Notes: generated by a model not told the origin, from the letters alone. Counted from the first letter of the stretch, positions 28,716 through 37,640 are shown. The stretch: 64,000 bases of DNA from Catellatospora sichuanensis (GCF_007483665.1 NZ_VIQO01000010.1:326846-390845); one strand, 5' to 3'. Program-made: numbers and translations.

Positions 28716-30071
28716 TCAGTCGGCGTTGACGCGCAGCGGGCGGCGGGCCGGGCCGGGCAGCGTCACCGGCGGATGTCCGCCCGGGTGGTGGCCGTGGGCG
28801 TGGCCCGGCTCGGCCGGGCCGTAGCCGTTCGCGGCACCCGCGCCGGGTGCGAAGCCGTTGCCGGTGCTGGGCAGGTAGCCGCCGGTGACGTGCTCGGGGG
28901 CGTGGCCGTTCGCCGCACCGTGGCCGTTGCCCGTCGCCTGGCCGTTGCCGGCGACATGGCCGTTGCCGGTGACATGGCCGTGGCCCGTGGCGTGGTCGTT
29001 CGCGGGGGCGTGGCCGTTGACCGGGGCGGTGGTCGTCGAGACGGGCACCATGACCGGCACGTATCCGCCGGCCGCCGGATCCGGGTCGAGGGCCCGCGCG
29101 GGCAGCGGGATCGTTCCGGTCCGCGGACCGGCCTCGCCCGCGCCGGGCACCTGGAACACGCCGCGTGCCGGATGTGGTGGCAGACCGGGCACGGAGGCGG
29201 AGCTGAACCGCACCGGCAGCGGCACCGGCTCGGCGACCAGGTCGTGTTGGGGCTCGGCATATCGGGTCAGCGCGATGACCGCGCCGAGCGTGATGACGAA
29301 GCCGAGCGCGGCGACCCACGACATGCCGGGACGGATCTTGTCGCCCAGCAGCAGCATGCCGATCACGGCGGCGGGCACCGCGCCCGCGGCGTCCATGGCG
29401 GCCACCGCGGCGTTGGTGGAGCCGCGCTGCATGGCCAGGCCGAGCAGCAGCTGGCCGGTGAGCGAGTGCGCGATGACGAGGTAGAGCAGGGGGTTCAGGC
29501 CGAACTCGACGATGGTCTGCGCCGAGGCCAGCGGGCGGGCCGCGATCGCGGCGGAGGCGAAGCAGAGCCCGGCCAGCGAGCCGAGCACCACCGAGCCGAG
29601 CACGCCCTTGACCTTGCCGGCGAACGCGCTCACCCCGGCGATCGCGACCAGCGCCACGACCAGCGAGATCACGCCCTTGGTGTCCAGCGGCTCGGCGTGG
29701 CCCGGCTCGGCCGACACGGCCAGCATGCCGATGCCCGCCATGACCCCGAACAGCAGCAGGATCTCGGCCGGCGGCAGTTTCCACTTGAGCAGCACGACCC
29801 CGGCGAACGCGGTGACGCACAGGCCGGCCGTCACCGCGGACTGGACGAGGAACAGTGGAAGGTCGCGCCGCGCCCCGAGGGCGAGGAAGAAACCGAGGAT
29901 CTGGCAGCCGAGCCCGAGCAGGTACGTCGAGTTGCCGAACAGGCGCAGCAGCAGGCCTGGATCAAGGGTGTCCGTCGTCGCTGTGCGTGTCGCCGCGATG
30001 GACTGCAGCAGGTTGGCGATGCCGTATGCGGCGATCATCGCCACCAGGAACCACCAGCCAGAGGACACCAC
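28716..30071 (-). CDS. DMT/EamA-like integral membrane protein with His/Gly/Asn-rich tail
   Basis: 451 residues. About ten membrane helices fill the first 275 residues, beginning WWFLVAMIAAYGIANLLQSI. TNAAVAAMDAAGAVPAAVIG and LLLGDKIRPG resemble the EamA half-domain of drug/metabolite transporters. The last 175 residues are soluble and low-complexity, with Pro-rich sequence and then many short NGHA, GHVT and GNGH units, ending near HAHGHHPGGH. The tail could bind metal ions or act as a flexible tether; neither can be shown. The GTG start is followed by a second GTG. The substrate is unknown. Confidence 0.85.
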   Translation of the reverse strand: MVSSGWWFLVAMIAAYGIANLLQSIAATRTATTDTLDPGLLLRLFGNSTYLLGLGCQILGFFLALGARRDLPLFLVQSAVTAGLCVTAFAGVVLLKWKLPPAEILLLFGVMAGIGMLAVSAEPGHAEPLDTKGVISLVVALVAIAGVSAFAGKVKGVLGSVVLGSLAGLCFASAAIAARPLASAQTIVEFGLNPLLYLVIAHSLTGQLLLGLAMQRGSTNAAVAAMDAAGAVPAAVIGMLLLGDKIRPGMSWVAALGFVITLGAVIALTRYAEPQHDLVAEPVPLPVRFSSASVPGLPPHPARGVFQVPGAGEAGPRTGTIPLPARALDPDPAAGGYVPVMVPVSTTTAPVNGHAPANDHATGHGHVTGNGHVAGNGQATGNGHGAANGHAPEHVTGGYLPSTGNGFAPGAGAANGYGPAEPGHAHGHHPGGHPPVTLPGPARRPLRVNAD

Positions 30072-30143
30072 CCTGGCAGCTTAGACCCTTAGGGGTCGGC
30101 TGCGCCCTACCCGGCCGCGACTTCACCGAGTGAATGAGAGTGA

Positions 30144-30947
30144 CTACAGCGCGCGAAGTCCGGCGGGGCTGAGCCGCTCCAGCACGTCATCGTGCAGCTG
30201 CCCGTTGGTGGCCACCGCGGACCCGCCGCCGGCGCCGTTCCGGCCGGACAGGTCGGTGAAGTTGCCGCCCGCCTCGGTGACGATCGGCACCAGCGCGGCC
30301 ATGTCCCAGAGCATCAGCTCCGGCTCGATCATGATGTCGACCGCGCCCTCGGCCAGCAGCATGTAGCCGTAGAAGTCGCCGTAGGCCCGGCTGCGCCAGG
30401 TCTTGCGCATCAGGTCGAGCACCGAAGCCAGCCGGCCGGTCTGCTCCCAGCCGTCGAGGGAGGAGTAGCAGAAGCTCGCGTCGGCCAGGCGGCGCACGCC
30501 GGACACCCGGATCGGCTGCGCGGCGGCCTGGTGCCGGCCCGCGAACGCGCCCAGCCCGCGCGCGGCCCACCAGCGGCGGCCCAGCGCGGGCGCGGAGACC
30601 ATGCCGACGACCGGCTCGTCGCCTTCCATCAGGGCGATCAGCGTGCCCCAGATCGGCACGCCGCGGATGAAGTTCTTGGTGCCGTCGATCGGGTCGATGA
30701 CCCACTGCCGGTTGCCGCTGTTCCCGGTGACCCCGAACTCCTCGCCCAGCACACCGTCGCGCGACCGGGTGCGCGCCAGCGTGGAGCGCAGCGCCTTCTC
30801 CACCGCCGTGTCCGCGTCCGAGACGGGCGTCAGGTCCGGCTTGCTCTCCACGTAGAGGTCGAGCGCCTTGAACCGGGACATGGAGATGGAATCGGCGGTG
30901 TCCGCCAGCACGTGGGCAAGCCCAAGGTCGTCCGAGTAGCGGGCCAT
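30144..30947 (-). CDS. hisN: Histidinol-phosphatase, inositol monophosphatase superfamily
   Basis: 267 residues. It probably removes phosphate from L-histidinol phosphate in histidine synthesis. The metal and phosphate site reads DPIDGTKNFIRG, with GEEFG upstream and LWDMAALVPIVTEAGG downstream. The ATG at 30947 begins MARYSDDLGLAHVLADTAD, as in actinobacterial HisN proteins. Inositol-1-phosphatase activity is the main alternative because the family is broad. No other his genes are near. Confidence 0.87.
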   Translation of the reverse strand: MARYSDDLGLAHVLADTADSISMSRFKALDLYVESKPDLTPVSDADTAVEKALRSTLARTRSRDGVLGEEFGVTGNSGNRQWVIDPIDGTKNFIRGVPIWGTLIALMEGDEPVVGMVSAPALGRRWWAARGLGAFAGRHQAAAQPIRVSGVRRLADASFCYSSLDGWEQTGRLASVLDLMRKTWRSRAYGDFYGYMLLAEGAVDIMIEPELMLWDMAALVPIVTEAGGNFTDLSGRNGAGGGSAVATNGQLHDDVLERLSPAGLRAL

Positions 30948-31111
30948 GGCGAGAACTTATCGGATCTCCGCACCGTCGAGGTATCGGGTTCACGGACCCG
31001 CCGTAAATGAGAACGCGTGGACCGCGGCAGGCCGGGTACTTTCACGGTCATGAGCCCGCGGTCCGGCAGCGGACGAGGCTCGTGGTGTGGCGGGCACGGC
31101 AAGGAGGAGTC

Positions 31112-31390
31112 ATGGGTGCGGAACCGGAAAAGGTGCTCCGGACGTTCCTCGACGAGCACGGGCGGTTGACCTCGATGCCCGCGAAGGCGGGCAAGCGGCG
31201 GGTCCTGCTGGAGCACATCGTCGCGGCCTTCGAGCCGGGGGTGAAGATGACCGAGCGCGAGGTCGACGCGGTGCTGCGGGCCTTCTACGAGCCCGACTGG
31301 GTGTCACTGCGCCGCTATCTGATCGACACCGGCCTGATGGCGCGCGCCGACGGCCTCTACTGGCGCACCGGCGGTTACGTCGAGGTCTGA
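31112..31390 (+). CDS. DUF2087 domain protein
   Basis: 92 residues. AAGGAGGAG lies just upstream of the ATG, a near-perfect ribosome binding site. The sequence GRLTSMPAKAGKRRVLLEHI, TEREVDAVLRAFYEPDW and LRRYLIDTGLMAR is a DUF2087 winged-helix-like domain, often found in putative transcriptional regulators. It ends convergently, overlapping the 3' end of rsgA by 16 bases. Function unknown. Confidence 0.88.
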   Translation: MGAEPEKVLRTFLDEHGRLTSMPAKAGKRRVLLEHIVAAFEPGVKMTEREVDAVLRAFYEPDWVSLRRYLIDTGLMARADGLYWRTGGYVEV

Positions 31391-32409
31391 CCGGGGTCGG
31401 TGTCACCGGCCCGGGAGGACAGCAGCCGGCGGTACGACGCCAGGCGGCGCGCGTCCGCCTTGCCCTGCGCCACCCAGGCGTCCAGGGCGCACTCGCCGCC
31501 GTTGTGCTCGCAGTTCGGCGGGCAGTCCACGGTTCCCTCGACCAGGTCGGGGAAGCCGTGCAGCAGGTCGTCGGAGGAGACCAGGGCCAGGCCGAAGCTG
31601 CGTACGCCCGGGGTGTCGATGATCCACGACTCCCGCTTGTCGGGCAGCCGCAGCGCGACCGCGCTGGTCGAGGTGTGCCGTCCCTTGCCGATGGCGCTGA
31701 CCACGCCGACCGCCCGGCCCGCGCTCGGGATGAGCCGGTTGACCAGCGTCGACTTACCGACCCCGGAGTGCCCGACCAGCACGGAGCGCCGGCCGGACAG
31801 GCGCTCGCGCAGCTCGTCGAGGTCGCCGTCGGGACGGGTCAGCACGTAGTCGAGGTCGAGCTCGGCGTAGTAACTGACCACCTGCTCCGGCCCGGCCAGG
31901 TCGGCCTTGGTCAGGCACAGCAGCGGCTCGATGTCGGCGGCGTACGCGGCGACCAGGCACCGGTCGATGAAGCCCTCGCGTGGCGGCGGGTCGGCCAGCG
32001 CACTCACGATCACGAGCTGGTCGGCGTTGGCCACCACGACCCGCTCGATGCGGCCCTCGGCGGTGGTGTCGTCGTCGTCGGCGGTGCGCCGCAGCACCGA
32101 ACGCCGCGGTTCGATCCGCACGATCCGGGCCAGGCTGCCCACGTCGCCGGTGACGTCGCCGACCAGGCCCACCTCGTCGCCCACCACCACGGACTTGCGG
32201 CCCAGCTCACGCGCGCGCATGCAGGTGACCTCGAAGACCTTCTTGCCCTCGTGCACCACGCAGGTGTAGCGGCCCCGGTCGACGGCGACCACGAAGCCGG
32301 TCACCGCGTCGTCGTGCTTGGGCCGGGTCCGGGTGCGGGGACGCGAACGCGACGACTTGGTGGCCCGCACCTTCACGTCGTCCTCGTCGTACTCCCGCTT
32401 CTTCTTCAC
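31375..32409 (-). CDS. rsgA: Ribosome small-subunit-dependent GTPase A
   Basis: 344 residues. It is a circularly permuted GTPase in late 30S maturation. The basic N-terminal extension and OB-fold are followed by G4 (LTKAD), G1 (GHSGVGKSTL) and G3 (DTPG). The C-terminal zinc knuckle is CPPNCEHNGGEC. The GTG start lies 10 bases after the aroA stop, so the two are cotranscribed, an arrangement also known in Mycobacterium. Confidence 0.96.
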   Translation of the reverse strand: MKKKREYDEDDVKVRATKSSRSRPRTRTRPKHDDAVTGFVVAVDRGRYTCVVHEGKKVFEVTCMRARELGRKSVVVGDEVGLVGDVTGDVGSLARIVRIEPRRSVLRRTADDDDTTAEGRIERVVVANADQLVIVSALADPPPREGFIDRCLVAAYAADIEPLLCLTKADLAGPEQVVSYYAELDLDYVLTRPDGDLDELRERLSGRRSVLVGHSGVGKSTLVNRLIPSAGRAVGVVSAIGKGRHTSTSAVALRLPDKRESWIIDTPGVRSFGLALVSSDDLLHGFPDLVEGTVDCPPNCEHNGGECALDAWVAQGKADARRLASYRRLLSSRAGDTDPGQTST

Positions 32410-32419
32410 GGCTGGCCTC

Positions 32420-33706
32420 TCATCGTCCGGCGACCACCGCGCTCCATAGTGCCGGGAATTCGGGCAGCGTCTTGGAAGTACACGCCACGTCGGTGAGCTG
32501 CACCCCGGGCACCCGCAGCCCGATGACGGCGGCGGCGTGCGCCATCCGGTGGTCGTCGTAGGTCTCGAAGACGGCGCCGGTCAGCGGGCCGGGCGTGATG
32601 GCCAGCCCGTCCGAGGTCTCCGCGACCCGCGCGCCGAGCGCGGTCAGCTCGCGAGCCAGCGCGGCCAGCCGGTCGGTCTCGTGGGTGCGGATGTGCCCGA
32701 CCCCGCGCAGCGTCGACGGGCCGTCGGCCAGCGCGGCCAGCGCGGCGACGACCGGGGTCAGCTCGCCCACCTCGGACAGGTCGGCGTCGATGCCGCTGAT
32801 GGCGCCCGTGCCGGTGACGGTGAGGCCGCGCTCGGAGAGCGTGACGGTGCCGCCTAGCGCACCGAGCAGCTGACGGACCTTGTCCACCGGCTGCACGCTG
32901 CTGCGCGGCCAGCCGGCCAGGGTGACGCTGCCGCCGGTGACCAGCGCCGCGCCGAAGAACGGGGCCGCGCCGGACAGGTCCGGCTCGATCTGCCAGGCCC
33001 GCCCGGACAGCCGGCCCGGGGCCACGTGCCAGACGTCGCGGACCGAGTCGTCCACCGCCGCGCCCGCGGCGCGCAGCATCTGCACCGTCATCCGCAGGTG
33101 CGGCGCGCTGGGCACCGGATTGTCGCCGACGTGGCGCACCGTGATGCCCTCGTCGAAGTCGGCCGCCGCCAGCAGCAGGCCGGAGATCAGCTGGCTGGAG
33201 AGCGAGGCGTCCACGGCGACCTCGCCGCCGCGCAGGCCGCCCTTGCCGTGCACGGTCAGCGGCAGGCCGTCGATGCTCGACGCGTCGATCGTCGCGCCCA
33301 GCTCGCGCAACGCCTTGAGCAGCGGCCCGAGCGGCCGTTGCCGGGCCCGGGGGTCGCCGTCGAAGGTGACCGGACCATTGGCCAGCGTGGCCACCGGAGG
33401 TAGGAAGCGCATCACCGTGCCGGCCAGGCCGACGTCGACGTGGGCGGGCCCGACCGGCGGCCGGGGCCGGATCTCCCAGCGCTCGTCGTCGGAGGTGGAC
33501 ACGTGCGCACCCAGCGCGCGCAGCCCGGCCGCCATCAGTTCGGTGTCGCGGGCGCGCAGCGGGGCGAGCAGCGTCGACGGCCCCATGCCGAGCGCGGACA
33601 GCACGAGCGCCCGGGCGGTGATGGACTTCGAACCCGGCAGGCGCACGACGGCGTCGGCCGCATCGACGGCGGTCGGTGCCGTCCACGGCACGAGTGGTCT
33701 GCTCAC
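32420..33706 (-). CDS. aroA: 3-phosphoshikimate 1-carboxyvinyltransferase (EPSP synthase)
   Basis: 428 residues. It transfers the enolpyruvyl group of PEP to shikimate 3-phosphate in aromatic amino acid synthesis. The N-terminal LPGSKSITARALVLSALG supplies the substrate-binding Lys and Ser; GLAGTVMRFLPP and DDHRMAHAAAVIGLR are further family motifs. The GTG start and its GAGGAG ribosome binding site are provided by the junction element at 33704-33774. rsgA follows on the same transcript. Confidence 0.97.
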   Translation of the reverse strand: MSRPLVPWTAPTAVDAADAVVRLPGSKSITARALVLSALGMGPSTLLAPLRARDTELMAAGLRALGAHVSTSDDERWEIRPRPPVGPAHVDVGLAGTVMRFLPPVATLANGPVTFDGDPRARQRPLGPLLKALRELGATIDASSIDGLPLTVHGKGGLRGGEVAVDASLSSQLISGLLLAAADFDEGITVRHVGDNPVPSAPHLRMTVQMLRAAGAAVDDSVRDVWHVAPGRLSGRAWQIEPDLSGAAPFFGAALVTGGSVTLAGWPRSSVQPVDKVRQLLGALGGTVTLSERGLTVTGTGAISGIDADLSEVGELTPVVAALAALADGPSTLRGVGHIRTHETDRLAALARELTALGARVAETSDGLAITPGPLTGAVFETYDDHRMAHAAAVIGLRVPGVQLTDVACTSKTLPEFPALWSAVVAGR

Positions 33707-33774
33707 GCCTTCTCCTCGCTGCGCTCGTCGGCGGCGTGTCGGCCGCTCATGGTTCGGTCACTGCGTTCGCTTAC
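33704..33774 (-). repeat. Gene-junction element copy C
   Basis: 71 bases on the minus strand. The closing part GACGAGCGCAGCGAGGAG-AAGGC followed by the GTG of aroA is identical to copy B. The opening part reads GTAAGCGAACGCAGTGACCG, so the TGA is altered. There is no upstream gene on this strand to terminate; SRAP is divergent. Confidence 0.78.
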
Positions 33775-33817
33775 GCCTCACAGTCTGCCTGATGGGCGCT
33801 GGCGTAAGGTGGGCGGC

Positions 33818-34504
33818 ATGTGTGGGCGGTACGCGACGACACGTACGGCGGTGGATCTGACTCAGCTGTTCGCGGCCGAGGACGAGACCGCCGAATCGCT
33901 CGCTCCCGACTACAACCTCGCGCCCACCGACCCGGCCCCGATCGTGCGTGTCTGCGCGACGCGCGAGGCCCGGGTGCTGAGCCTGGCGCGGTGGGGCCTG
34001 GTGCCGCCGTGGGCCGACGACCCGCGCACCGGGCTGAAGCTGATCAACGCGCGGGCCGAGACGCTGGCCACCTCACGCGTGTTCGCGCCGTCGTTCGCGG
34101 GCAGGCGCTGCATCGTGCCGGCCGACGGCTGGTACGAGTGGGTGCGCACCGAGACCGGCAAGCAGGCCTATTACATGACCGACCCGGTCGCCGGGCGGGG
34201 GCTGGCCTTCGCCGGGCTGTGGACGGCGTCGAAGTTCGGTCTGAGCTGCACCATCATCACCACGGCGGCGCAGGGCGAGCTGGCCCGGGTGCACGATCGC
34301 ATGCCGCTGCTGCTGGAGCCGGAGCTGTGGGCGGCGTGGTTGCAGGGCCCGGCCGACCCGGAACTGCTCGCGCCGCCGGGGCCTGCGTACCTGTCCGGTC
34401 TGGAGATCCGTCCGGTGGGCGCGGCCGTCGGCAACGTACGCAATGATGGTCCTGAATTGACGAGACGGCTCGCCGAGCCGGACGTTCAGATCAGTCTGTT
34501 CTGA
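33818..34504 (+). CDS. SRAP (YedK/HMCES-like) abasic-site protein
   Basis: 228 residues. It would crosslink to abasic sites in single-stranded DNA through its N-terminal cysteine. Starting at the ATG at 33818, Cys2 is exposed after methionine removal (MCGRYA). The other active-site elements are NARAET, the Glu in DGWYEW, and the His in VHDRMP. Length fits the family. It is divergent from aroA. Confidence 0.94.
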   Translation: MCGRYATTRTAVDLTQLFAAEDETAESLAPDYNLAPTDPAPIVRVCATREARVLSLARWGLVPPWADDPRTGLKLINARAETLATSRVFAPSFAGRRCIVPADGWYEWVRTETGKQAYYMTDPVAGRGLAFAGLWTASKFGLSCTIITTAAQGELARVHDRMPLLLEPELWAAWLQGPADPELLAPPGPAYLSGLEIRPVGAAVGNVRNDGPELTRRLAEPDVQISLF

Positions 34505-34553
34505 TTTTGCGCTGGATCGTGACAGTTTGTGCCACCAGTTTGCGGGTAAACCC

Positions 34554-34583
34554 TTGCCCGTTCCTTCTACCGTGCGGTAAGAC
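34554..34583 (+). promoter_or_regulatory. Possible housekeeping promoter before the first WhiB gene
   Basis: TTGCCC (34554-34559) and TAAGAC (34578-34583) are separated by 18 bases, about 100 bases before the WhiB ATG. The hexamers match only partly. Confidence 0.35.
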
Positions 34584-34682
34584 ACAGCGTCGGTGGTAAG
34601 CGGCAGCGCCGCGCGTCACCGTCTGTCTGAGCCGGATCCTCCCGCCGGGGCGGGGGGACCGACCCACGGGGGAGGTGGGTGG

Positions 34683-35222
34683 ATGACCCGCGCGCGTATT
34701 CCACGCCCGCACGAAGTCGCCGCTGCTCGCAGAGACCCGCGTTTGGTGCGGGCCGTGCGGGAGCGGCATGACAACGCCTGGCGCACCAGAGGTGCCTGCC
34801 AGGCCGTCGACCCGGAGACGTTCTTTCCGGCGCCGCTGGAGCCGGCCGACACGGCCGTCCAGCTGTGCGGAAGGTGTCCGGTGTCGGGGGCCTGCCTGGC
34901 CTGGGCGCTCAGCGTCGGCGACTGCCACGGTGTCTGGGGCGGCACGACCGCACGCGAGCGGCGGGCCATGCTCGTCGCCTGGCGCACCGAGGAACAGCAG
35001 GAGGAACTGCCGTACACGGCGTACGGGCCGCAGCCGGACCTGGTGGTCTCGGCCGGGCAGCTCGCGCCGCCGCAGCGGGCGGCCGGGGTGACCCGGCAGA
35101 CGCCGCGGATCCCCACGCAGTCCCGTGCCGAACTCGCCCTGTGCACTCTCGGCGAAGCCGAACGCGACACCGCGCTGCAAACGGTGCCCCTACTGACCAG
35201 AGAGCACGCGCACGCCGCATGA
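34683..35222 (+). CDS. WhiB-family iron-sulfur transcription factor
   Basis: 179 residues. The four cluster cysteines are in RGACQAVDPETFFP and LCGRCPVSGAC, followed by the turn GVWGG and the basic RERR segment. A [4Fe-4S] cluster and interaction with the principal sigma factor are known for the family. The ATG has GGGAGG 8 bases upstream. It is longer than typical WhiB1/WhiB2 proteins because of a tail of about 70 residues with no recognised domain. The subclass is uncertain. Confidence 0.92.
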   Translation: MTRARIPRPHEVAAARRDPRLVRAVRERHDNAWRTRGACQAVDPETFFPAPLEPADTAVQLCGRCPVSGACLAWALSVGDCHGVWGGTTARERRAMLVAWRTEEQQEELPYTAYGPQPDLVVSAGQLAPPQRAAGVTRQTPRIPTQSRAELALCTLGEAERDTALQTVPLLTREHAHAA

Positions 35223-35229
35223 TCGCGGT

Positions 35230-35868
35230 ATGCGAGGCGGTCAGGAAACGGTCGACACCGGGCGCGGCCCGGCAGGTGTAGCTGTCACCATGCCCGGCGG
35301 CGCGGCCGGGGCGGGCGTTGTCGCCGCCCCGGCCGCGCTGCTCGTGCTCGGCCATGGGGCAGGCGGCAGCGTGGACGCGCCCGACCTGGTCGCCGTGCAC
35401 GATGCCGCAGTCGGTGCGGGCCTGGCGGTGGCCATGGTCACCCAGCCCTACCGGGTCGCCGGGCGGCGCGCGCCCGCACCGGCGGGGCACCTCGACGAGG
35501 CGTGGCTGACGGTCGTGGACGTGCTCGTGCAGCGCCTTCCTGGTCTTCCGCTGATCGTCGGCGGCCGCTCCAGCGGCGCGCGGGTGGCCTGTCGCACCGC
35601 CGCCGCGGCGGGCGCGGCCGGCATCGTGGCGCTGGCGTTCCCGCTGCATCCACCGGGCAAGCCGGAGCGCAGCCGGGCCGAGGAGCTGAGCACCGGGCTG
35701 CCCACTCTCGTCGTGAACGGCTCCGCCGATCCGTTCGGCGTGCCCGGTGCCGCACCGGGGGTCGAGATCGTTGTTCTCGAGGGGGAGCGGCACGACCTGC
35801 GCAAAGCGCCGGACACCGTCGGCCGGGCCGTGGCCGTGTGGCTGCGCGCCCGCGGCTGGGCACGGTAG
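35230..35868 (+). CDS. Alpha/beta hydrolase (dienelactone hydrolase/KANL3-Tex30-like)
   Basis: 212 residues. [10 protein letters not shown], the nucleophile elbow GGRSSGAR (Ser), [10 protein letters not shown] and a His in [10 protein letters not shown] form the expected triad order. It starts 7 bases after the WhiB stop, so it is probably cotranscribed. The substrate is unknown. Confidence 0.85.
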   Translation: MRGGQETVDTGRGPAGVAVTMPGGAAGAGVVAAPAALLVLGHGAGGSVDAPDLVAVHDAAVGAGLAVAMVTQPYRVAGRRAPAPAGHLDEAWLTVVDVLVQRLPGLPLIVGGRSSGARVACRTAAAAGAAGIVALAFPLHPPGKPERSRAEELSTGLPTLVVNGSADPFGVPGAAPGVEIVVLEGERHDLRKAPDTVGRAVAVWLRARGWAR

Positions 35869-35911
35869 CGGCGGCCCGTGGTGACGGTCGCCACTGCCCT
35901 GTGTGTCCCGC

Positions 35912-35938
35912 GGAATGCGACAGCCGTCGCGTGGCGTT
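35912..35938 (+). promoter_or_regulatory. SigR-type promoter (autoregulation of sigR)
   Basis: GGAAT (35912-35916), 19 bases, then GTT (35936-35938) match the SigR/SigH consensus GGAAT-N18/19-GTT. A transcript from here would start about 40 bases before the ATG at 35988. Confidence 0.65.
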
Positions 35939-35987
35939 ACAGACCGCGGGTGGCCGGAAGCGTCCGGCCCCGGCGAGAGGTGGGTCG

Positions 35988-36824
35988 ATGGTGCGGACGG
36001 GAACGCGCTGCCTGTTGCGCTCGGGCGACGATCCGGTGCTGAAGACCGTGGAGCGGCTGCTGTCTGCTCCCGCGTGGCCGGCAGCGCTGGAGGACGACGC
36101 GGCTTCGGGCATTACCGCGGTGCCCGCCCCGCGGGTGCACCTGGCATCGGTAGAGTCAGCCTCAGCGCTGCGGTCCGCTGTCAAGGAGCCGCGGCAAGAG
36201 CGTACTCCGAGGGTGGTCTCACGGTTGACCAGCACCGACAGCGTCGAAGAGCGTCGTTCCCGCTTCGAGCGGGACGCGATGCCCTTCCTCGACCAGCTCT
36301 ACGCGGCCGCACTGCGGATGACGCGTAATCCGGCCGACGCCGAGGACCTCCTCCAGGAGACCTTCCTGAAGGCATATGCGGCCTTCCACCAGTTCGAGGA
36401 CGGCACGAACCTCAAGGCCTGGCTCTACCGCATCCTCACGAACACCTTCATCAACTCGTACCGCAAGAGGCAACGTCAGCCCATCCAGGCGCCGACGGAC
36501 GAGATCACCGACTGGCAACTGGCGGAGGCGGAGTCGCACACCTCCCAGGGGCTGCGCTCGGCCGAGACCGAGGCGCTGGACCGGCTGCCCGACAGCGACG
36601 TCAAGGACGCGCTGCAGACGTTGCCGGAGGAGTTCCGGTTGGCGGTCTACCTCGCCGACGTGGAAGGCTTCTCCTACAAGGAGATCGCGGACATCATGAA
36701 CACGCCCATCGGCACCGTGATGTCCAGGCTGCACCGTGGCCGGCGCAACCTGCGCAAGCTCCTGGAGGGCTATGCGGCGGAGCGCGGGTTCTCGGGCACG
36801 ACCAGCGCTCGGGAGGCGTCATGA
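35988..36824 (+). CDS. sigR: Disulfide-stress ECF sigma factor SigR/SigH
   Basis: 278 residues from the ATG at 35988, which has GAGAGG 8 bases upstream. The sigma domains begin only at about residue 85: region 2 is [20 protein letters not shown] and [17 protein letters not shown], and region 4 is [20 protein letters not shown]. The first 75 or so residues are an extension without sigma homology; a GTG at 36213 would give a protein of usual length. In Streptomyces a long, unstable SigR isoform made from an upstream start is known, so both may be used. It overlaps rsrA by 4 bases and has a SigR-type promoter upstream. It directs the thiol-oxidative stress response. Confidence 0.93.
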   Translation: MVRTGTRCLLRSGDDPVLKTVERLLSAPAWPAALEDDAASGITAVPAPRVHLASVESASALRSAVKEPRQERTPRVVSRLTSTDSVEERRSRFERDAMPFLDQLYAAALRMTRNPADAEDLLQETFLKAYAAFHQFEDGTNLKAWLYRILTNTFINSYRKRQRQPIQAPTDEITDWQLAEAESHTSQGLRSAETEALDRLPDSDVKDALQTLPEEFRLAVYLADVEGFSYKEIADIMNTPIGTVMSRLHRGRRNLRKLLEGYAAERGFSGTTSAREAS

Positions 36825-37099
36825 CGACGGAACACGAGGACGGCGACTGCCGCGAGGTGCTCACCGAGGTATACCTCTACCTGGACCTCGAATGCTCCGA
36901 CGACCGCCGTTCGCTGATCAAGCAGCATCTCGACGAGTGCTCGCCGTGCCTGCGCGAGTTCGGCATCGAGCAGGAGGTCAAGGCGCTGGTGAACCGGTGC
37001 TGCGGGCAGGAGCAGGCGCCCGCGGAGCTGAAGGACCGGCTCCGGGCCAAGCTCTCCGAGCTCGTGGTCGAGGTCGAGGCCACCCGCGAACTGGGCTGA
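36821..37099 (+). CDS. rsrA: Mycothiol-system redox-sensing anti-sigma factor
   Basis: 92 residues. It is a zinc anti-sigma factor that holds SigR in the reduced state and releases it on disulfide formation. The redox/zinc motif is HLDECSPC, with Cys10 (GDCREVL) near the N-terminus and CC further on, as in RsrA. The ATG overlaps the sigR stop (ATGA), giving coupled translation. Confidence 0.94.
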   Translation: MTTEHEDGDCREVLTEVYLYLDLECSDDRRSLIKQHLDECSPCLREFGIEQEVKALVNRCCGQEQAPAELKDRLRAKLSELVVEVEATRELG

Positions 37100-37113
37100 A
37101 CCGCAGGACTTTC

Positions 37114-37158
37114 ATGAGCGAAGCTCCGCCACCTCAGGGTGGACGGAGCTTCGCTCAT
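37114..37158 (+). terminator. Terminator after rsrA
   Basis: Fifteen-base perfect outer arms (ATGAGCGAAGCTCCG and complement, 37114-37128 and 37144-37158) plus an inner CCACC/GGTGG stem, followed by TT. It lies between rsrA and the convergent bL37 gene. Confidence 0.88.
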
Positions 37159-37209
37159 TTCGGCGCAGCCGGGCCGATGATCCGACCGGCGTGCGCACCG
37201 TCAACGTGC

Positions 37210-37284
37210 TCAGGCGTTGGGTCGCTTGCCGTGGTTGGCCTTCGAGCCCTTACGAGCCTTCTTCTTGCGGGCCTTCTTGCCCAT
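37210..37284 (-). CDS. 50S ribosomal protein bL37 (24 residues)
   Basis: A 25-codon frame encodes MGKKARKKKARKGSKANHGK followed by RPNA. Length, very basic composition and the SKANHGKRPNA ending match the small actinobacterial ribosomal protein bL37 first seen in the Mycobacterium smegmatis 50S structure. The ATG has GAAGGGG 8 bases upstream. It lies on the minus strand between rsrA and the biotinyl-domain gene. It is short enough that automatic gene calling often misses it. Confidence 0.85.
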   Translation of the reverse strand: MGKKARKKKARKGSKANHGKRPNA

Positions 37285-37410
37285 GGTCGACACCCCTTCC
37301 GTCGGCGGCGGTTCGCAGCTCGAATCCTATGCGCAGGTTGAACGGCGCTCCCCAGGCGCTCCGTGATTGGATACGACTCGTCCTGCTTGCGATCCAGGAA
37401 GGGGCGTGCG

Positions 37411-37626
37411 ATGGCCGAAGAGATCAAGGCCGAGATGGTGGCCAACGTGTGGAAGGTCGTGGCGTCGGCGGGCGATGAGGTGTCCGAGGGTGACACCCTG
37501 GTGATCCTCGAGTCGATGAAGATGGAGATCCCGGTCATCGCGGAAGCCGACGGCGTCGTCTCCAAGATCGCCGTGAACGAGGGTGACGTCGTCCAGGAGG
37601 GCGACCTCATCGCCGTCATCGAGTAG
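37411..37626 (+). CDS. Biotin/lipoyl attachment domain protein (TB7.3-like)
   Basis: 71 residues, a single attachment domain. The modified lysine lies in ESMKMEIPV, the classical biotinylation motif. Symmetric halves (VSEGDTLVILE and VQEGDLIAVIE) are visible. GGAAGGGG lies upstream of the ATG. It could be the carrier of an acyl-CoA carboxylase encoded elsewhere. In Mycobacterium the homologue TB7.3 also lies next to the sigH anti-sigma gene. Confidence 0.92.
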   Translation: MAEEIKAEMVANVWKVVASAGDEVSEGDTLVILESMKMEIPVIAEADGVVSKIAVNEGDVVQEGDLIAVIE

Positions 37627-37640
37627 TAGCCTCACCGGGC

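Noticed and set aside
37114..37158. ATGAGCGAAGC start suggested another junction element
   Set aside because: It continues as a perfect hairpin and lacks the GACGAGCGCAGCGAGGAG end, so it is a terminator.
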